Shown one piece after another: positions 20,175 through 29,270 of a stretch of 64,000 bases of DNA (positions are counted from its first letter, which is position 1; each line of letters opens with the position of its first letter). This DNA is from Mycolicibacterium neoaurum ATCC 25795. GTDB lineage: Bacteria > Actinomycetota > Actinomycetes > Mycobacteriales > Mycobacteriaceae. The notes beneath the pieces are model-generated. The model was not told the origin of the DNA. It worked only from the letters and a program-made list of their open reading frames with translations, and ran no database searches. The stretch is taken from the NCBI RefSeq assembly GCF_000691525.1, contig NZ_JMDW01000008.1:744001-808000 (forward strand), written 5' to 3'. The translations under genes and the position numbers were made by a program.

Positions 20175-21491
20175 ATGGACGCCACCCATTTCGACGCGTT
20201 TGTCGATGCGCTGATCGATGACCTTGCTCCGGTTGAGGTCCCGGTCGATGACGCTGATCGGACGTTGTGTCATCTGTTGGAGTGCCCGCGGCCGGTTGTT
20301 GATGACGCGGCGCTGTTGGCGGTGTTGGCTGCGGCGGTGACGGCGGGCAATCTGCTGGCGTTCGTTGTCGCGTCGGCGGTGGCCGCGGCTGAACGCGCGG
20401 GGGTGCCGGCGCGGCGGCATGTGAAGACGGGCACCGATCTGCTGTCCCTGCTGGGGATGGCGCCGGGTGCGGCGGTGCGCGCGGTGCGGGTGGGCCGGGC
20501 GGCGCACCTGTTACCGGCGTTGACCACCGCGCAACGGCTGGGTGGGGTCGGGATCGAGTTCGCCGACGCCGTCGGCAAAGGTGTCACCCACATCAATGCC
20601 AGAACCGAGCTCTCCGAGCAGGATCGGGCGAGCGTGGTCACCAAGCTGATGACCCAGACCACCCCGGCCGAAGTCGGCAAGAAAGCCCGGGCGATCGGCA
20701 TCGACCGCGCTGCAGACCTACCCCAGGACCAGCGGGCGGTACCCGTCGCCGAGGACACCGACCTCAACACGATGACGCTGGTTTTGGGCGAGGAGGGCCG
20801 ATACGAAGCCACCCTCAACCTGGACGTGGGGACCGGCGAAGGGCTGTGCGCTGCGCTGGACCCGCTCTGTCGGCCGGTCCCGCTACCGGATGGATCGCCG
20901 GATCCCCGGCCGATCGAGAAACGCCGGGGCGATGCGGTCGGGCAGATCCTGCGCACCTATCTGTCCCAGTCGACACGACCCATGTCCGGCGGGGTGCTCC
21001 CGCACGTCACCCTCATCCGACCGGGGCAGCGCGGTCAGGAGGCGGTGGACCGGCTCGGCTTCGGCGGACCCGTCAGCGCGGCGACCGCCGATCTGATTGC
21101 CTGCGATTCCACGCTGACCAATGTGATCGTCGATCACTCCGGGGTGCCGCTCGATGTCGGCCGCGCCGAGCGACTGTTCACCCCAGCGATCCGCAAAGCC
21201 CTCGGGGTGCGCGACGGAGGCTGCGCTCACCCAGGCTGCGGTCGACCGGTGTCCTGGTGCGACGCCCACCACATCCACCCCTGGAGCCACGGCGGGACAA
21301 CGAGTCTGGACAACGGTGTGCTGCTGTGTCGGCTACACCACAGCCTCATCCATCACGGTGGTTGGCAGGTCTACCTCGGCCGCGACCGACACCCCTGGTT
21401 CATCCCACCGCAGAAGCCAGGTGAGCCCGAACCCGAGCATCTGCGATCGCACAACCGACGCACCATGACCGACCTACCGGCCGCCGCATAG
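20175..21491 (+). CDS. DUF222 / HNH endonuclease domain protein (13E12 repeat family)
   Basis: Protein of 438 residues. The N-terminal two thirds are the all-helical DUF222 domain of the mycobacterial 13E12 family; the C-terminus is an HNH nuclease with CAHPGCGRP, WCDAHHIHPWSHGG, TSLDNGVLLCRLHHSLIHHGG, containing zinc-ligand cysteines and the catalytic histidine pair. The ATG is the only start after an in-frame TGA. Members occur in multiple copies per actinobacterial genome, and in M. tuberculosis REP13E12 copies are integration sites of phiRv1-type elements. The double SOS box upstream suggests DNA-damage induction. Cellular function of the family is unknown. Confidence 0.9.
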   Translation: MDATHFDAFVDALIDDLAPVEVPVDDADRTLCHLLECPRPVVDDAALLAVLAAAVTAGNLLAFVVASAVAAAERAGVPARRHVKTGTDLLSLLGMAPGAAVRAVRVGRAAHLLPALTTAQRLGGVGIEFADAVGKGVTHINARTELSEQDRASVVTKLMTQTTPAEVGKKARAIGIDRAADLPQDQRAVPVAEDTDLNTMTLVLGEEGRYEATLNLDVGTGEGLCAALDPLCRPVPLPDGSPDPRPIEKRRGDAVGQILRTYLSQSTRPMSGGVLPHVTLIRPGQRGQEAVDRLGFGGPVSAATADLIACDSTLTNVIVDHSGVPLDVGRAERLFTPAIRKALGVRDGGCAHPGCGRPVSWCDAHHIHPWSHGGTTSLDNGVLLCRLHHSLIHHGGWQVYLGRDRHPWFIPPQKPGEPEPEHLRSHNRRTMTDLPAAA

Positions 21492-21575
21492 TCAGTCGGA
21501 CAGGAGGCGGTCGCAACGAACCTCACGAAGCACCTTGACAACTACACAGTGAAACGGCCCGGCGACCCGGGGCGG

Positions 21576-23519
21576 CTAGATGGTCTTGGCCAACCGATCG
21601 GCCAGGATGGCGGCAAAGCGAGCCGGGTCGTCGAGCGACCCGCCTTCGGCGAGAAGGGCTGTGCCGTAGAGCAACTCGGCGGCATCGCTGAGCCCCTCGG
21701 CGCCCGAAGCCAGGCCGTCCCGCAACCCTTTCACGAGGGCGTGCTCGGGGTTGAGTTCCAGGATGCGCTTGCCGACCGGCACATCCTGGCCGGACGCACG
21801 GTACATGCGCGCCAGCTGCGGGGTGATGCCGAAGGTGTCGGTGATCAGGCACGCCGGCGACGAGGTCAACCGCGTCGACAATCGCACCTCCTTGACGTGC
21901 TCGTCGAGGGTCTCCTGCAGCCAGGTGAGCAACTCGGCGAAATCACCGGTGTCGGGCTTGTCGGCCTCGTCACCGCTGAGGTCGACCTCACCCTTTGCTA
22001 CCGATTGCAGCGTCTTCCCGTCGAACTCGGGCACCGACTCGACCCATACCTCGTCGACCGGATCGGTGAGCAGCAGCACCTCGTAGCCCTTGGCCTTGAA
22101 GGCTTCCAGGTGCGGTGAGCGCTCCAGCAGTTGGCGCGACTCGCCGGTCGCGTAGAAGATCTGCTCCTGGTCGTCCTTCATCCGGCTCACATACTCGGCC
22201 AGGGTGGTAGGGCTGTCCTCGGAATGAGTCGAGGCAAACGACGACAGCGCCAGCAGGGTGTCGCGGTTGTCGGCGTCGGACAGCAGGCCCTCTTTGAACG
22301 CGCGGCCGAATTGCGTCCAGAACGTCGCATAGTCGTCGGGACGGTTGGCCTGCAGGTCCTTGATCGCCGACAGCATCTTCTTGGTCAGACTCCGGCGGAT
22401 CACCTTGATCTGGCGGTCCTGCTGCAGGATCTCGCGGGACACGTTGAGCGACATGTCCTGGGCGTCGACGACACCCTTGACGAAGCGCAGATACTCCGGC
22501 ATCAGCTCGTCACAGTCGCCCATGATGAAGACGCGCTTGACGTACAACTGCACGCCGGTGTTGCCGTCGCGGTTGAACAGGTCGAACGGCGCCTGCGACG
22601 GGATGAACAGCAATGCCTGATACTCGAAGGTGCCCTCGGCCTTCATCGCGATGACGTCGAGGGGGTCGTCCCAGGCGTGCGCGATATGCCGGTAGAACTC
22701 CTTGTACTCCTCGTCGGACACCTCGCTCTTGGGCTTGGCCCAGAGTGCGATGCGGGAGTTGATGGTCTCGATCTCGGTGGTGACCGTCGGTGGGGTGCCC
22801 TCCTCGGCGCCCTCGGGTGCCGGGACGGTCTTCTCGACCTCCATCCGGATCGGCCAGGAGATGAAGTCGGAGTACTTCTTGACCAGCTGCCTGATCTTCC
22901 ACGGTGCGGTGTAGTCGTGCAGCTCGTCGTCGGCGTCCTCGGGCTTGAGGTGCAAGGTGACCGAAGTGCCCTGCGGGGCGTCATCGACGGTCGCGATGGT
23001 GTATGTGCCGTCCCCGCTGGATTCCCAACGCGTCGCGGTGCTTTCGCCGGCCTTGCGAGTCACCAGGTCGACCTTGTCGGCGACCATGAACGTCGAATAG
23101 AACCCGATGCCGAACTGACCGATGAGATCGGCGACATCGCCCGTCCCGCTTCGCCCGCCCGCGGCATCGCCGGCCTGCTTCGCCTCGCTCAACTTGCGGC
23201 GTAGCTCACCGGTGCCGGACTTGGCCAGCGTGCCGATCAGGTCGACGACCTCATCGCGCGACATGCCGATGCCGTTGTCGCGGATGGTCAGCGTGCGTGC
23301 CGAGGCATCGGGATCGATGTCGATGTGCAGATCCGACGTATCGACATCGAGATCCTTGTCCTGGTAGGACGCCAGCCGCAGCTTGTCCAGCGCATCGGAG
23401 GCATTCGAGACCAGTTCCCGCAGGAACGAGTCCTTGTTCGAGTAGATGGAGTGCACCATCAGCTGAAGCAGCTGCCGCGCTTCTGCCTGGAATTCTCTCT
23501 GTTCGACCTGCTCGCTCAC
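21576..23519 (-). CDS. htpG: Molecular chaperone HtpG (Hsp90)
   Basis: Full-length bacterial Hsp90, 647 residues. GHKL ATPase motifs: [17 protein letters not shown] with E35, N39 and D42, [13 protein letters not shown], and [17 protein letters not shown]. Middle-domain [20 protein letters not shown] and [19 protein letters not shown], and the C-terminal dimerisation domain are complete. The GTG start at 23519 lies six bases downstream of a TAGTAT hexamer, so the mRNA may be leaderless. It follows pcd by 24 bases on the same strand and could also be read through. No CIRCE or HAIR element was seen. Confidence 0.97.
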
Positions 23520-23525
23520 GCGGTC

Positions 23526-23531
23526 ATACTA
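23526..23531 (-). promoter_or_regulatory. Possible -10 hexamer of htpG
   Basis: TAGTAT on the minus strand, six bases before the GTG start, fits TANNNT and would give a leaderless transcript starting at or next to the GTG. The -35 region is weak (TTCGGC). Low confidence. Confidence 0.3.
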
Positions 23532-23543
23532 AAACCTGCCGAC

Positions 23544-25085
23544 TCAGCCGAACCGGACCCCCTGTGCAAGGGGGAGTTCGGAGGAGTAGTTGACGGTATT
23601 GGTGGCCCGACGCATATAGGCCTTCCACGAATCCGAGCCGGACTCGCGGCCCCCGCCGGTCTCCTTCTCGCCGCCGAACGCGCCACCGATCTCCGCACCG
23701 GAGGTACCGATGTTGACGTTCGCGATCCCGCAATCGGAGCCGTCGGCGGCCATGAACCGTTCCGCCTCGCGGATGTCGGTGGTGAAGATCGCCGACGACA
23801 GGCCCTGGGGTACCGCATTGTTCATCGCGATGGCGTCGTCGAGATCGTCGTAGGTCAGCACGTACAGGATCGGGGCGAACGTCTCGGCGTGCACCACCGC
23901 GGTCTGGGCAGGCATCCGGACCACGGCAGGTCGCACGTAGTAGCCGTCCGCACCGAGGTCGACACGCTCACCGCCGGTGACCTCGCCGCCGTCTTCGCGG
24001 GCCTGCTCCAGCGCACCCACCATGTCCCGGTAGGAGCGCTCGTGGATCAGTGGACCCACCAACGTGCCCTCGGTGGCAGGATCGCCGACCGGCAGGCTGG
24101 CGTACGCGGTCGCGATCCGCTGCACCAGGGTGTCGGCGATCGAACGGTGCGCGATGACCCGGCGCATGGTGGTGCAGCGCTGGCCGGCGGTACCTGCGGC
24201 CGAGAACACGATGGCCCGTACGGCCAGGTCCAGGTCCGCCGACGGGGTCACGATGGCGGCGTTGTTTCCGCCCAACTCCAGGAGCACCTTGCCGAATCTG
24301 GCGGCCACCCGCGGTCCGACCTCGCGGCCCATCCGCACGGAGCCGGTGGCGCTGACCAGTGCGACGCGCGGGTCGTCGACCAGCTGCTCGCCGATCTCGC
24401 GGCCGCCCTGGACCAGTCCGGCCAGCCCGGCCGGTGCGCCGACATCGGCGGCTGCCCGCTCGATCAGCGCCTGGCAGGCGAGGGCGGTCAGTGGTGTCAG
24501 CTCCGAGGGCTTCCACACCACGGTGTCGCCGCACACCAGTGCGACCGCGGTGTTCCACGCCCACACCGCCACCGGGAAGTTGAAGGCGGTGATGACGCCG
24601 ACCACACCGAGCGGATGCCAGGTCTCCATGAGCCGGTGCCCGGGCCGTTCGGAGGCGATGGTCTTGCCGTACAGCTGTCGGGACAGCCCCACGGCGAACT
24701 GGCAGATGTCGATCATCTCCTGGACTTCGCCGAGCGCCTCGGAGGTGATCTTGCCTGCCTCGACGGTGACCAGCGTGGCCAGTTCTGCCTTGTGCGCGGT
24801 GAGCAGTTCGCCGAGCCGGGCCACCAGGGCGCCACGCACCGGCGCCGGGGTGGTCCGCCAGGCAGCGAAAGCCGCTGCGGCGGCGGCGATGACGGAGTCG
24901 GTATCGGCCGAGCTGGAGACCGGGACGGTGAAGAGCACCTCACCGGTGACCGGCGTGCTCGCAGGCAGTCCCGGCGCGCCCGGGCCGGCCAGCTCGGTGG
25001 TGCAGCCCAGTGCGTCGAGTGCGGCGCGCACCCGGGCGCGCAGTTCGTCGGCGGTCGGCAGGGAGGACGTCAGGACGCTGGTCAT
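23544..25085 (-). CDS. pcd: L-piperidine-6-carboxylate / alpha-aminoadipic semialdehyde dehydrogenase
   Basis: Aldehyde dehydrogenase of 513 residues, related to Rv3293 Pcd and the antiquitin (ALDH7) group. N169 in AFNFPVAVWAW, E270 in LLELGGNN and C304 in GTAGQRCTTMRR are the catalytic residues; GIANVNIGTSGAEIGGAFGG is characteristic of ALDH7. It oxidises the piperideine-6-carboxylate (semialdehyde) produced by Lat to 2-aminoadipate. The ATG at 25085 overlaps the stop of the DUF1338 gene (ATGA), so both are one operon, divergent from lrpA-lat. Confidence 0.93.
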   Translation of the reverse strand: MTSVLTSSLPTADELRARVRAALDALGCTTELAGPGAPGLPASTPVTGEVLFTVPVSSSADTDSVIAAAAAAFAAWRTTPAPVRGALVARLGELLTAHKAELATLVTVEAGKITSEALGEVQEMIDICQFAVGLSRQLYGKTIASERPGHRLMETWHPLGVVGVITAFNFPVAVWAWNTAVALVCGDTVVWKPSELTPLTALACQALIERAAADVGAPAGLAGLVQGGREIGEQLVDDPRVALVSATGSVRMGREVGPRVAARFGKVLLELGGNNAAIVTPSADLDLAVRAIVFSAAGTAGQRCTTMRRVIAHRSIADTLVQRIATAYASLPVGDPATEGTLVGPLIHERSYRDMVGALEQAREDGGEVTGGERVDLGADGYYVRPAVVRMPAQTAVVHAETFAPILYVLTYDDLDDAIAMNNAVPQGLSSAIFTTDIREAERFMAADGSDCGIANVNIGTSGAEIGGAFGGEKETGGGRESGSDSWKAYMRRATNTVNYSSELPLAQGVRFG

Positions 25086-26311
25086 GTACACGCGACTTTC
25101 TCGTAGAGCTCGTAGGGATCGTGGATGTGGTGGCCGATCCGGTCGGCCATCCAGTGCTGGCTGTACTGCGTATCGTCGGGACGGTCGGGGGCGTGAGCGT
25201 CCCCATCGAGGTTCGACCGGAAGATCCCCGCGGCAGATGCCGGCAGAAAGTCTTCGTAGACAACGGGTCTGCTGGGATCGCCGCCGTGGTAGTAGGCGAG
25301 TCCCTCGGTGCACATCTGCTCATCGGTGGCCGGGAAATGGCGGTGCCAGCTAGCAGCCGGGTCGACCTCGGCCATTGCCGCGTCGTAGCGCGAACGCCCA
25401 CGCGGTGTCAGCGCCACGCCGCGCTGTTCGACCTCACCGAAGCGCACCCGCAGCGATCCCTCCGAGATTGCACCGTCCGCGGCGCGGAAACGGCGCGGCT
25501 CGGCCAGCGCGCGGAAGGAGGTCTGCCGCAACAGGACTTCGGGACCGTCGACGGCCGGCGGTCCCTGAATTGCCTCGATCATCGTGATGCCACGTTCGGT
25601 CATGGCGCGCTGCAGGGCATCGATGTCCAGCACCCGCGGCGTCAGGTGATTGATGTGGGTGCTGCGCACGCCGGCGATATCGGCCGCCACCGCCGAGACG
25701 GCCGACAACTCGTCATACCAGCCGCGGTCGATCGGTTCGCGGGACAAGGCGAAACAGGCCACGGCGGCGGCGACGAAGTCTTGGGCCTCATCGGCCGGGC
25801 ACCCGCCATCATCGGCGATCTGGCGCGCAGTCGTCAGCAGCTCGGCGCTGAACAACCGGCGCCCGCCCAGGAACGTCTCCACCCTGGTGCGCAGATCGGG
25901 TGTGAAGAAGCGGGTGTCGGCGCAGGCCAGCATGGAGGTGAAGACCCGGAACGGATTTCGCGCCAGCTCATCGGCATGGATCGGCCGGAAGGCGGTGGAC
26001 ACCACCGGGACGGGGGAGACGGCGGTCCGCAGGTCGTAGAAGCCCACCGGGTACATGCCGAAGGCGGAGAACAGATCGGCGACCTGGCGCATCTCGTCGG
26101 CGTTACCGACCCGGATGGCCCCGTGCCGTTCCGCGGTGACGCGTTCCAACGAACCCAGTCGCCGGTCCTGCGGATGACGCCGCAGGTGGTCGGCGTTGAC
26201 CTCGGCGCTCACCTCCACCAAGGTGTCGTAGGCCGGCACCTCCGCGCCGTACATCCGGGACAGCGCCGCGGCGAATTGTGCCCGCAGCTGCCAGGTTTCA
26301 ACGGTGCTCAT
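25082..26311 (-). CDS. DUF1338 / HglS-type 2-oxoadipate dioxygenase-decarboxylase
   Basis: Protein of 409 residues of the DUF1338 family (Rv3292 relative). Family members such as Pseudomonas HglS convert 2-oxoadipate to D-2-hydroxyglutarate using a mononuclear iron in a VOC-like fold. Candidate metal or active-site residues lie in VNADHLRRHP, STHINHLTPR and VRFGEVEQRG. The gene sits between pcd and lrpA, as the next oxidative step of lysine catabolism would demand. The ATG at 26311 is chosen because the longer frame would overlap the divergent lrpA gene entirely. The 2-aminoadipate aminotransferase needed between Pcd and this enzyme is not in the window. Confidence 0.88.
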   Translation of the reverse strand: MSTVETWQLRAQFAAALSRMYGAEVPAYDTLVEVSAEVNADHLRRHPQDRRLGSLERVTAERHGAIRVGNADEMRQVADLFSAFGMYPVGFYDLRTAVSPVPVVSTAFRPIHADELARNPFRVFTSMLACADTRFFTPDLRTRVETFLGGRRLFSAELLTTARQIADDGGCPADEAQDFVAAAVACFALSREPIDRGWYDELSAVSAVAADIAGVRSTHINHLTPRVLDIDALQRAMTERGITMIEAIQGPPAVDGPEVLLRQTSFRALAEPRRFRAADGAISEGSLRVRFGEVEQRGVALTPRGRSRYDAAMAEVDPAASWHRHFPATDEQMCTEGLAYYHGGDPSRPVVYEDFLPASAAGIFRSNLDGDAHAPDRPDDTQYSQHWMADRIGHHIHDPYELYEKVACT

Positions 26312-26344
26312 CGCGGGCCCGGACGTGTTGCGTACAGTGCGGCC

Positions 26345-26806
26345 ATGACCGACATCGAGCATCTCGACGAGATCGACCGGCTGCTGGTACGGGAGTTGGT
26401 CGCCGACGGGCGTGCGACGCTGGCGCACCTGGCTGCCACCGCGGGCCTGTCGGTGTCGGCCGTGCAGTCGCGGGTGCGTCGGTTGGAGTCCCGTGAGGTG
26501 ATTCTCGGATACACCGCGCGGGTGAACCCCGAGACCGTGGGGCACATGCTCTCGGCGTTCGTGGCGATCACTCCGCTGGACCCCTCTCAACCCGATGATG
26601 CTCCTGCCCGACTGCGCCATATCGACGAAATCGAGTCGTGTCATTCCGTCGCCGGCGACGAAAGCTATGTGCTCCTGGTGCGCGTCGCCTCGGCGCGGGC
26701 GCTGGAAGACCTGCTGCAGCGAATCAGGACAGCCGCCAACGTCCGCACCCGAAGCACCATCATCCTACAGACATTTTACGACGGACGCGCATACCTGCCG
26801 AAATAG
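26345..26806 (+). CDS. lrpA: Lrp/AsnC-family regulator
   Basis: Protein of 153 residues: N-terminal winged helix with LDEIDRLLVRELVADGRATL and AATAGLSVSAVQSRVRRLE, then the RAM ligand-binding domain ending HSVAGDESYVLLVRV. It is the homologue of Rv3291c, which in M. tuberculosis responds to amino acids and lies next to lat. Only 33 bases separate its ATG from the divergent DUF1338 gene, so it is well placed to control both directions. lat follows 49 bases downstream. Confidence 0.92.
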   Translation: MTDIEHLDEIDRLLVRELVADGRATLAHLAATAGLSVSAVQSRVRRLESREVILGYTARVNPETVGHMLSAFVAITPLDPSQPDDAPARLRHIDEIESCHSVAGDESYVLLVRVASARALEDLLQRIRTAANVRTRSTIILQTFYDGRAYLPK

Positions 26807-26843
26807 TTCCTGTTCTGAGATGCTCATACCGTAAATATTGCGT

Positions 26844-26849
26844 TAGGAT
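26844..26849 (+). promoter_or_regulatory. Possible -10 hexamer of lat
   Basis: TAGGAT lies six bases before the lat ATG in a locally AT-rich stretch (26828-26850), which would make the lat mRNA leaderless. The -35 is not clear. The AT-rich tract upstream is also a plausible Lrp contact region. Confidence 0.4.
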
Positions 26850-26855
26850 TGCGGC

Positions 26856-28193
26856 ATGACCGCTGTTCTGACTTCACCTGCCACCGGCGACCAGGTCGTC
26901 ACGCCCGACCGGGTGCACGATGTTCTGCGCGCCAGCGTGCTCACCGACGGCATGGATCTGGTGCTCGACCTCGAAGCCTCGCGCGGCTCGGTGCTCGTCG
27001 ATGCCAGAAACGGCAACCGATACCTGGACATGTTCACGTTCTTCGCGTCCTCGGCGTTGGGGATGAATCATCCCGCCCTGGCCGATGACCCGGCGTTCTG
27101 CGCCGAGCTGGCCCGGGCGGCAGTGAACAAGCCGAGCAATTCGGACGTGTACACCGTTCCGATGGCGCGATTCGTCCAGACCTTCGCACGGGTACTGGGC
27201 GATCCGGCCTTGCCGCATCTGTTCTTCGTCGACGGGGGAGCGCTGGCGGTGGAGAACGCGCTCAAGGTGGCATTCGATTGGAAGAGTAGGCACAACGAGG
27301 CCAACGGCCGCGATCCGGAGCTGGGCACCCGGGTGCTGCACCTGCGCGGCGCCTTTCACGGGCGCAGCGGCTACAGCCTCTCGCTGACCAATACCGATCC
27401 GAACAAGGTGGCGCGATTCCCCAAGTTCGACTGGCCGCGCATCGACGCCCCCTATGCCCGGCCAGGTGCCGATATCGCGGAGCTGGAGGCCGAATCGCTA
27501 CGCCAGGCCCGGGCCGCCTTCACCGCGCATCCCCATGACATCGCCTGCTTCATCGCCGAACCGGTGCAGGGCGAGGGCGGTGACCGGCACATGCGGCCGG
27601 AGTTTTTCGCCGCCATGCGCGAGCTGTGCGACGAGTTCGATGCACTGCTGATCTTCGACGAGGTGCAGACCGGCTGCGGTATCACCGGAAGTGCCTGGGC
27701 TTACCAGCAATTGGGGGTTTCCCCGGATGTGGTCGCGTTCGGCAAGAAGACCCAGGTGTGTGGGGTGATGGCGGGTCGCCGTGTCGACGATATCGCCGAC
27801 AACGTATTCGCCGTCAGTTCCCGCATCAACTCGACCTGGGGCGGCAACCTGACCGATATGGTGCGGTCGCGGCGCATCCTCGAAGTCATCGAGGCCGAGA
27901 ATCTGATCGCGCATGCCGCCGACGCCGGAAGGCACCTGCTCGGCAGGTTGCACTGGCTGGCAACCGAATTCCCCGACATGGTGCTCGATCCACGCGGTCG
28001 GGGACTGATGTGCGCATTCAGCCTGCCGACGGCGGCCCTGCGCGACGAACTGGTGCGCAGGTTGTGGGATCGGGGGGTGATCATGCTCGCCAGCGGGCAG
28101 GATTCGGTGCGCTTCCGGCCTGCCCTGACGGTCTCGCTATCCGAACTCGACGCCGCGGTCGAGGCCGTGCGTGAGGTGTTGTCGGGACTCTAG
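26856..28193 (+). CDS. lat: L-lysine 6-aminotransferase (lysine epsilon-aminotransferase)
   Basis: Class III PLP aminotransferase of 445 residues, homologue of Rv3290c Lat. FVDGGALAVENALK, LRGAFHGRSGYSLSLTNT, AEPVQGEGGDRH, LIFDEVQTGCG with D268, and the PLP lysine K298 in FGKKTQVCG are intact. It transfers the epsilon amino group of lysine to 2-oxoglutarate, giving 2-aminoadipate semialdehyde that cyclises to piperideine-6-carboxylate, substrate of the divergent pcd product. In M. tuberculosis the gene is strongly induced in starvation and persistence; no SigF-type promoter is seen immediately upstream here. Confidence 0.95.
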   Translation: MTAVLTSPATGDQVVTPDRVHDVLRASVLTDGMDLVLDLEASRGSVLVDARNGNRYLDMFTFFASSALGMNHPALADDPAFCAELARAAVNKPSNSDVYTVPMARFVQTFARVLGDPALPHLFFVDGGALAVENALKVAFDWKSRHNEANGRDPELGTRVLHLRGAFHGRSGYSLSLTNTDPNKVARFPKFDWPRIDAPYARPGADIAELEAESLRQARAAFTAHPHDIACFIAEPVQGEGGDRHMRPEFFAAMRELCDEFDALLIFDEVQTGCGITGSAWAYQQLGVSPDVVAFGKKTQVCGVMAGRRVDDIADNVFAVSSRINSTWGGNLTDMVRSRRILEVIEAENLIAHAADAGRHLLGRLHWLATEFPDMVLDPRGRGLMCAFSLPTAALRDELVRRLWDRGVIMLASGQDSVRFRPALTVSLSELDAAVEAVREVLSGL

Positions 28194-28730
28194 TCAGCGG
28201 ATGGGCGCGGCACGTTGGCGGATCAGAGTTTTCAACCGCGGCAGATCGGCGCCGCCGACCAGGGTGCAGCCGTGGCGTTCGGCCAGTTTGCGGGCCGCCG
28301 GGGTGAAGTCGTTGTTCGTGACGACCATGGTGTGCGTGCAATCCTGCATGGCGGCACCGGCCACCACCTCCTGGACCGCCCCGGTGCCCACCGGCCGCGC
28401 CACCCGCTTGCACTGGATGGCGAGGCGGTCCGGGCGCCTGCCGACGATCAGGTCGACACCCCAGTCCCCGGTGGCCGAGGTCATGATCACCGATACACCG
28501 CACGATCGTGCGACCCGGGCCACATAGTCCTCGAATTCCACGCCGGACATGGTGTCGATCGGATTCTCACCGACCGCGGGTGTGCGCAGGCCGGTCAGGA
28601 AATGCGGCACCGCAGCGGCCAGCAGTGGAACGGCCATCCCCGCACTGACCGCCGTGATCGCACCGGCGCCGCAGAGCAACGCCGCCCCGCCGGTGAGGAT
28701 GCCGATGGTGAGAAAGGTCGTCAGTCGCAC
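28194..28730 (-). CDS. Membrane-anchored Mrr-type restriction endonuclease-like protein
   Basis: Protein of 178 residues, GTG start. Two hydrophobic segments (about residues 5-30 and 31-46) precede a PD-(D/E)xK nuclease domain: SGVEFEDYVARVARSCG, then TSATGDWGVDLIVGR with the catalytic Asp and AIQCKRVA with the Q-x-K lysine, as in Mrr_cat proteins. A C-terminal HTMVVTNNDFTPAARKLAERHG is standard for this family. It ends one base beyond the convergent lat stop. Such membrane Mrr-like proteins are of unknown substrate; no methylase or defence partner is adjacent. Confidence 0.85.
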   Translation of the reverse strand: MRLTTFLTIGILTGGAALLCGAGAITAVSAGMAVPLLAAAVPHFLTGLRTPAVGENPIDTMSGVEFEDYVARVARSCGVSVIMTSATGDWGVDLIVGRRPDRLAIQCKRVARPVGTGAVQEVVAGAAMQDCTHTMVVTNNDFTPAARKLAERHGCTLVGGADLPRLKTLIRQRAAPIR

Positions 28731-28784
28731 GCCCGGATCCTAGGAGGACGTGCCGACATGCAACTTGGGGGTTGCAGGTTGACG

Positions 28785-28818
28785 CAACTATGTGCAACTC
28801 TTGAGTTGCACATAGTTG
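28785..28818. promoter_or_regulatory. Perfect 16-bp inverted repeat, probable ArsR operator
   Basis: CAACTATGTGCAACTC and its exact reverse complement are separated by TT. Within it the pentamer CAACT/AGTTG occurs four times (28785, 28795, 28804, 28814), ten bases apart on each arm. A further CAACT is at 28761. It ends 20 bases before the SRPBCC start and lies in the divergent gap with the Mrr-like gene. The ArsR regulator encoded at 29267 is the likely ligand. Confidence 0.7.
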
Positions 28819-28838
28819 GAGCGAATCGAGGAGCACAG

Positions 28839-29270
28839 ATGACCACCGCACTGGAGATCACCCGAACCGTAGACATCGCCGCGACTCCGGCCGCGGTGTG
28901 GGCCGCCCTCACCGAACAAGACCTGATCGCCCAATGGTTCGGCGACAGCGCTGAATTCGACCCGGCGCCCGGGGGCGTCGGGTACTTCGGCTGGTCGACG
29001 CACGGCCGTTTCCGGGTGGTGGTCGAGCAGATCGAGGCGCCGCGACTGCTGGTATATCGGTGGGCCCGCGAGGCCGACGTGGACCCGGTGCCGGGAAATT
29101 CCACCGTAGTGCGCTTCGAGCTCACGCCGATCGCCGGCGGAACGCGACTGGCGCTGTTGGAGAGCGGATTCGACGAGCTCGACGACCCCGCGACCGCGCA
29201 TGCCGACAACACCGGAGGCTGGCAGACCGAACTCGACGACCTCGTCCGGATGTTCGGAGTCGCAGCGTGA
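28839..29270 (+). CDS. SRPBCC / AHSA1 domain protein
   Basis: Protein of 143 residues with the START/AHSA1 helix-grip fold. Signature pieces are VDIAATPAAVWAALTEQDLIAQWFGD, GGVGYFGWS, VEQIEAPRLLVYRW and the C-terminal TGGWQTELDDL helix. It binds hydrophobic ligands in known relatives; a catalytic role is uncertain. The stop overlaps the ArsR start as GTGA, the classic SRPBCC-ArsR pair, here downstream of a strong palindrome. The ligand may modulate or be handled under control of the ArsR protein. Confidence 0.9.
   Translation: MTTALEITRTVDIAATPAAVWAALTEQDLIAQWFGDSAEFDPAPGGVGYFGWSTHGRFRVVVEQIEAPRLLVYRWAREADVDPVPGNSTVVRFELTPIAGGTRLALLESGFDELDDPATAHADNTGGWQTELDDLVRMFGVAA

Noticed and set aside
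23325-25106. A plus-strand open frame of 593 codons
   Set aside because: It is the mirror of pcd and part of htpG, both of which have full catalytic motifs on the minus strand.
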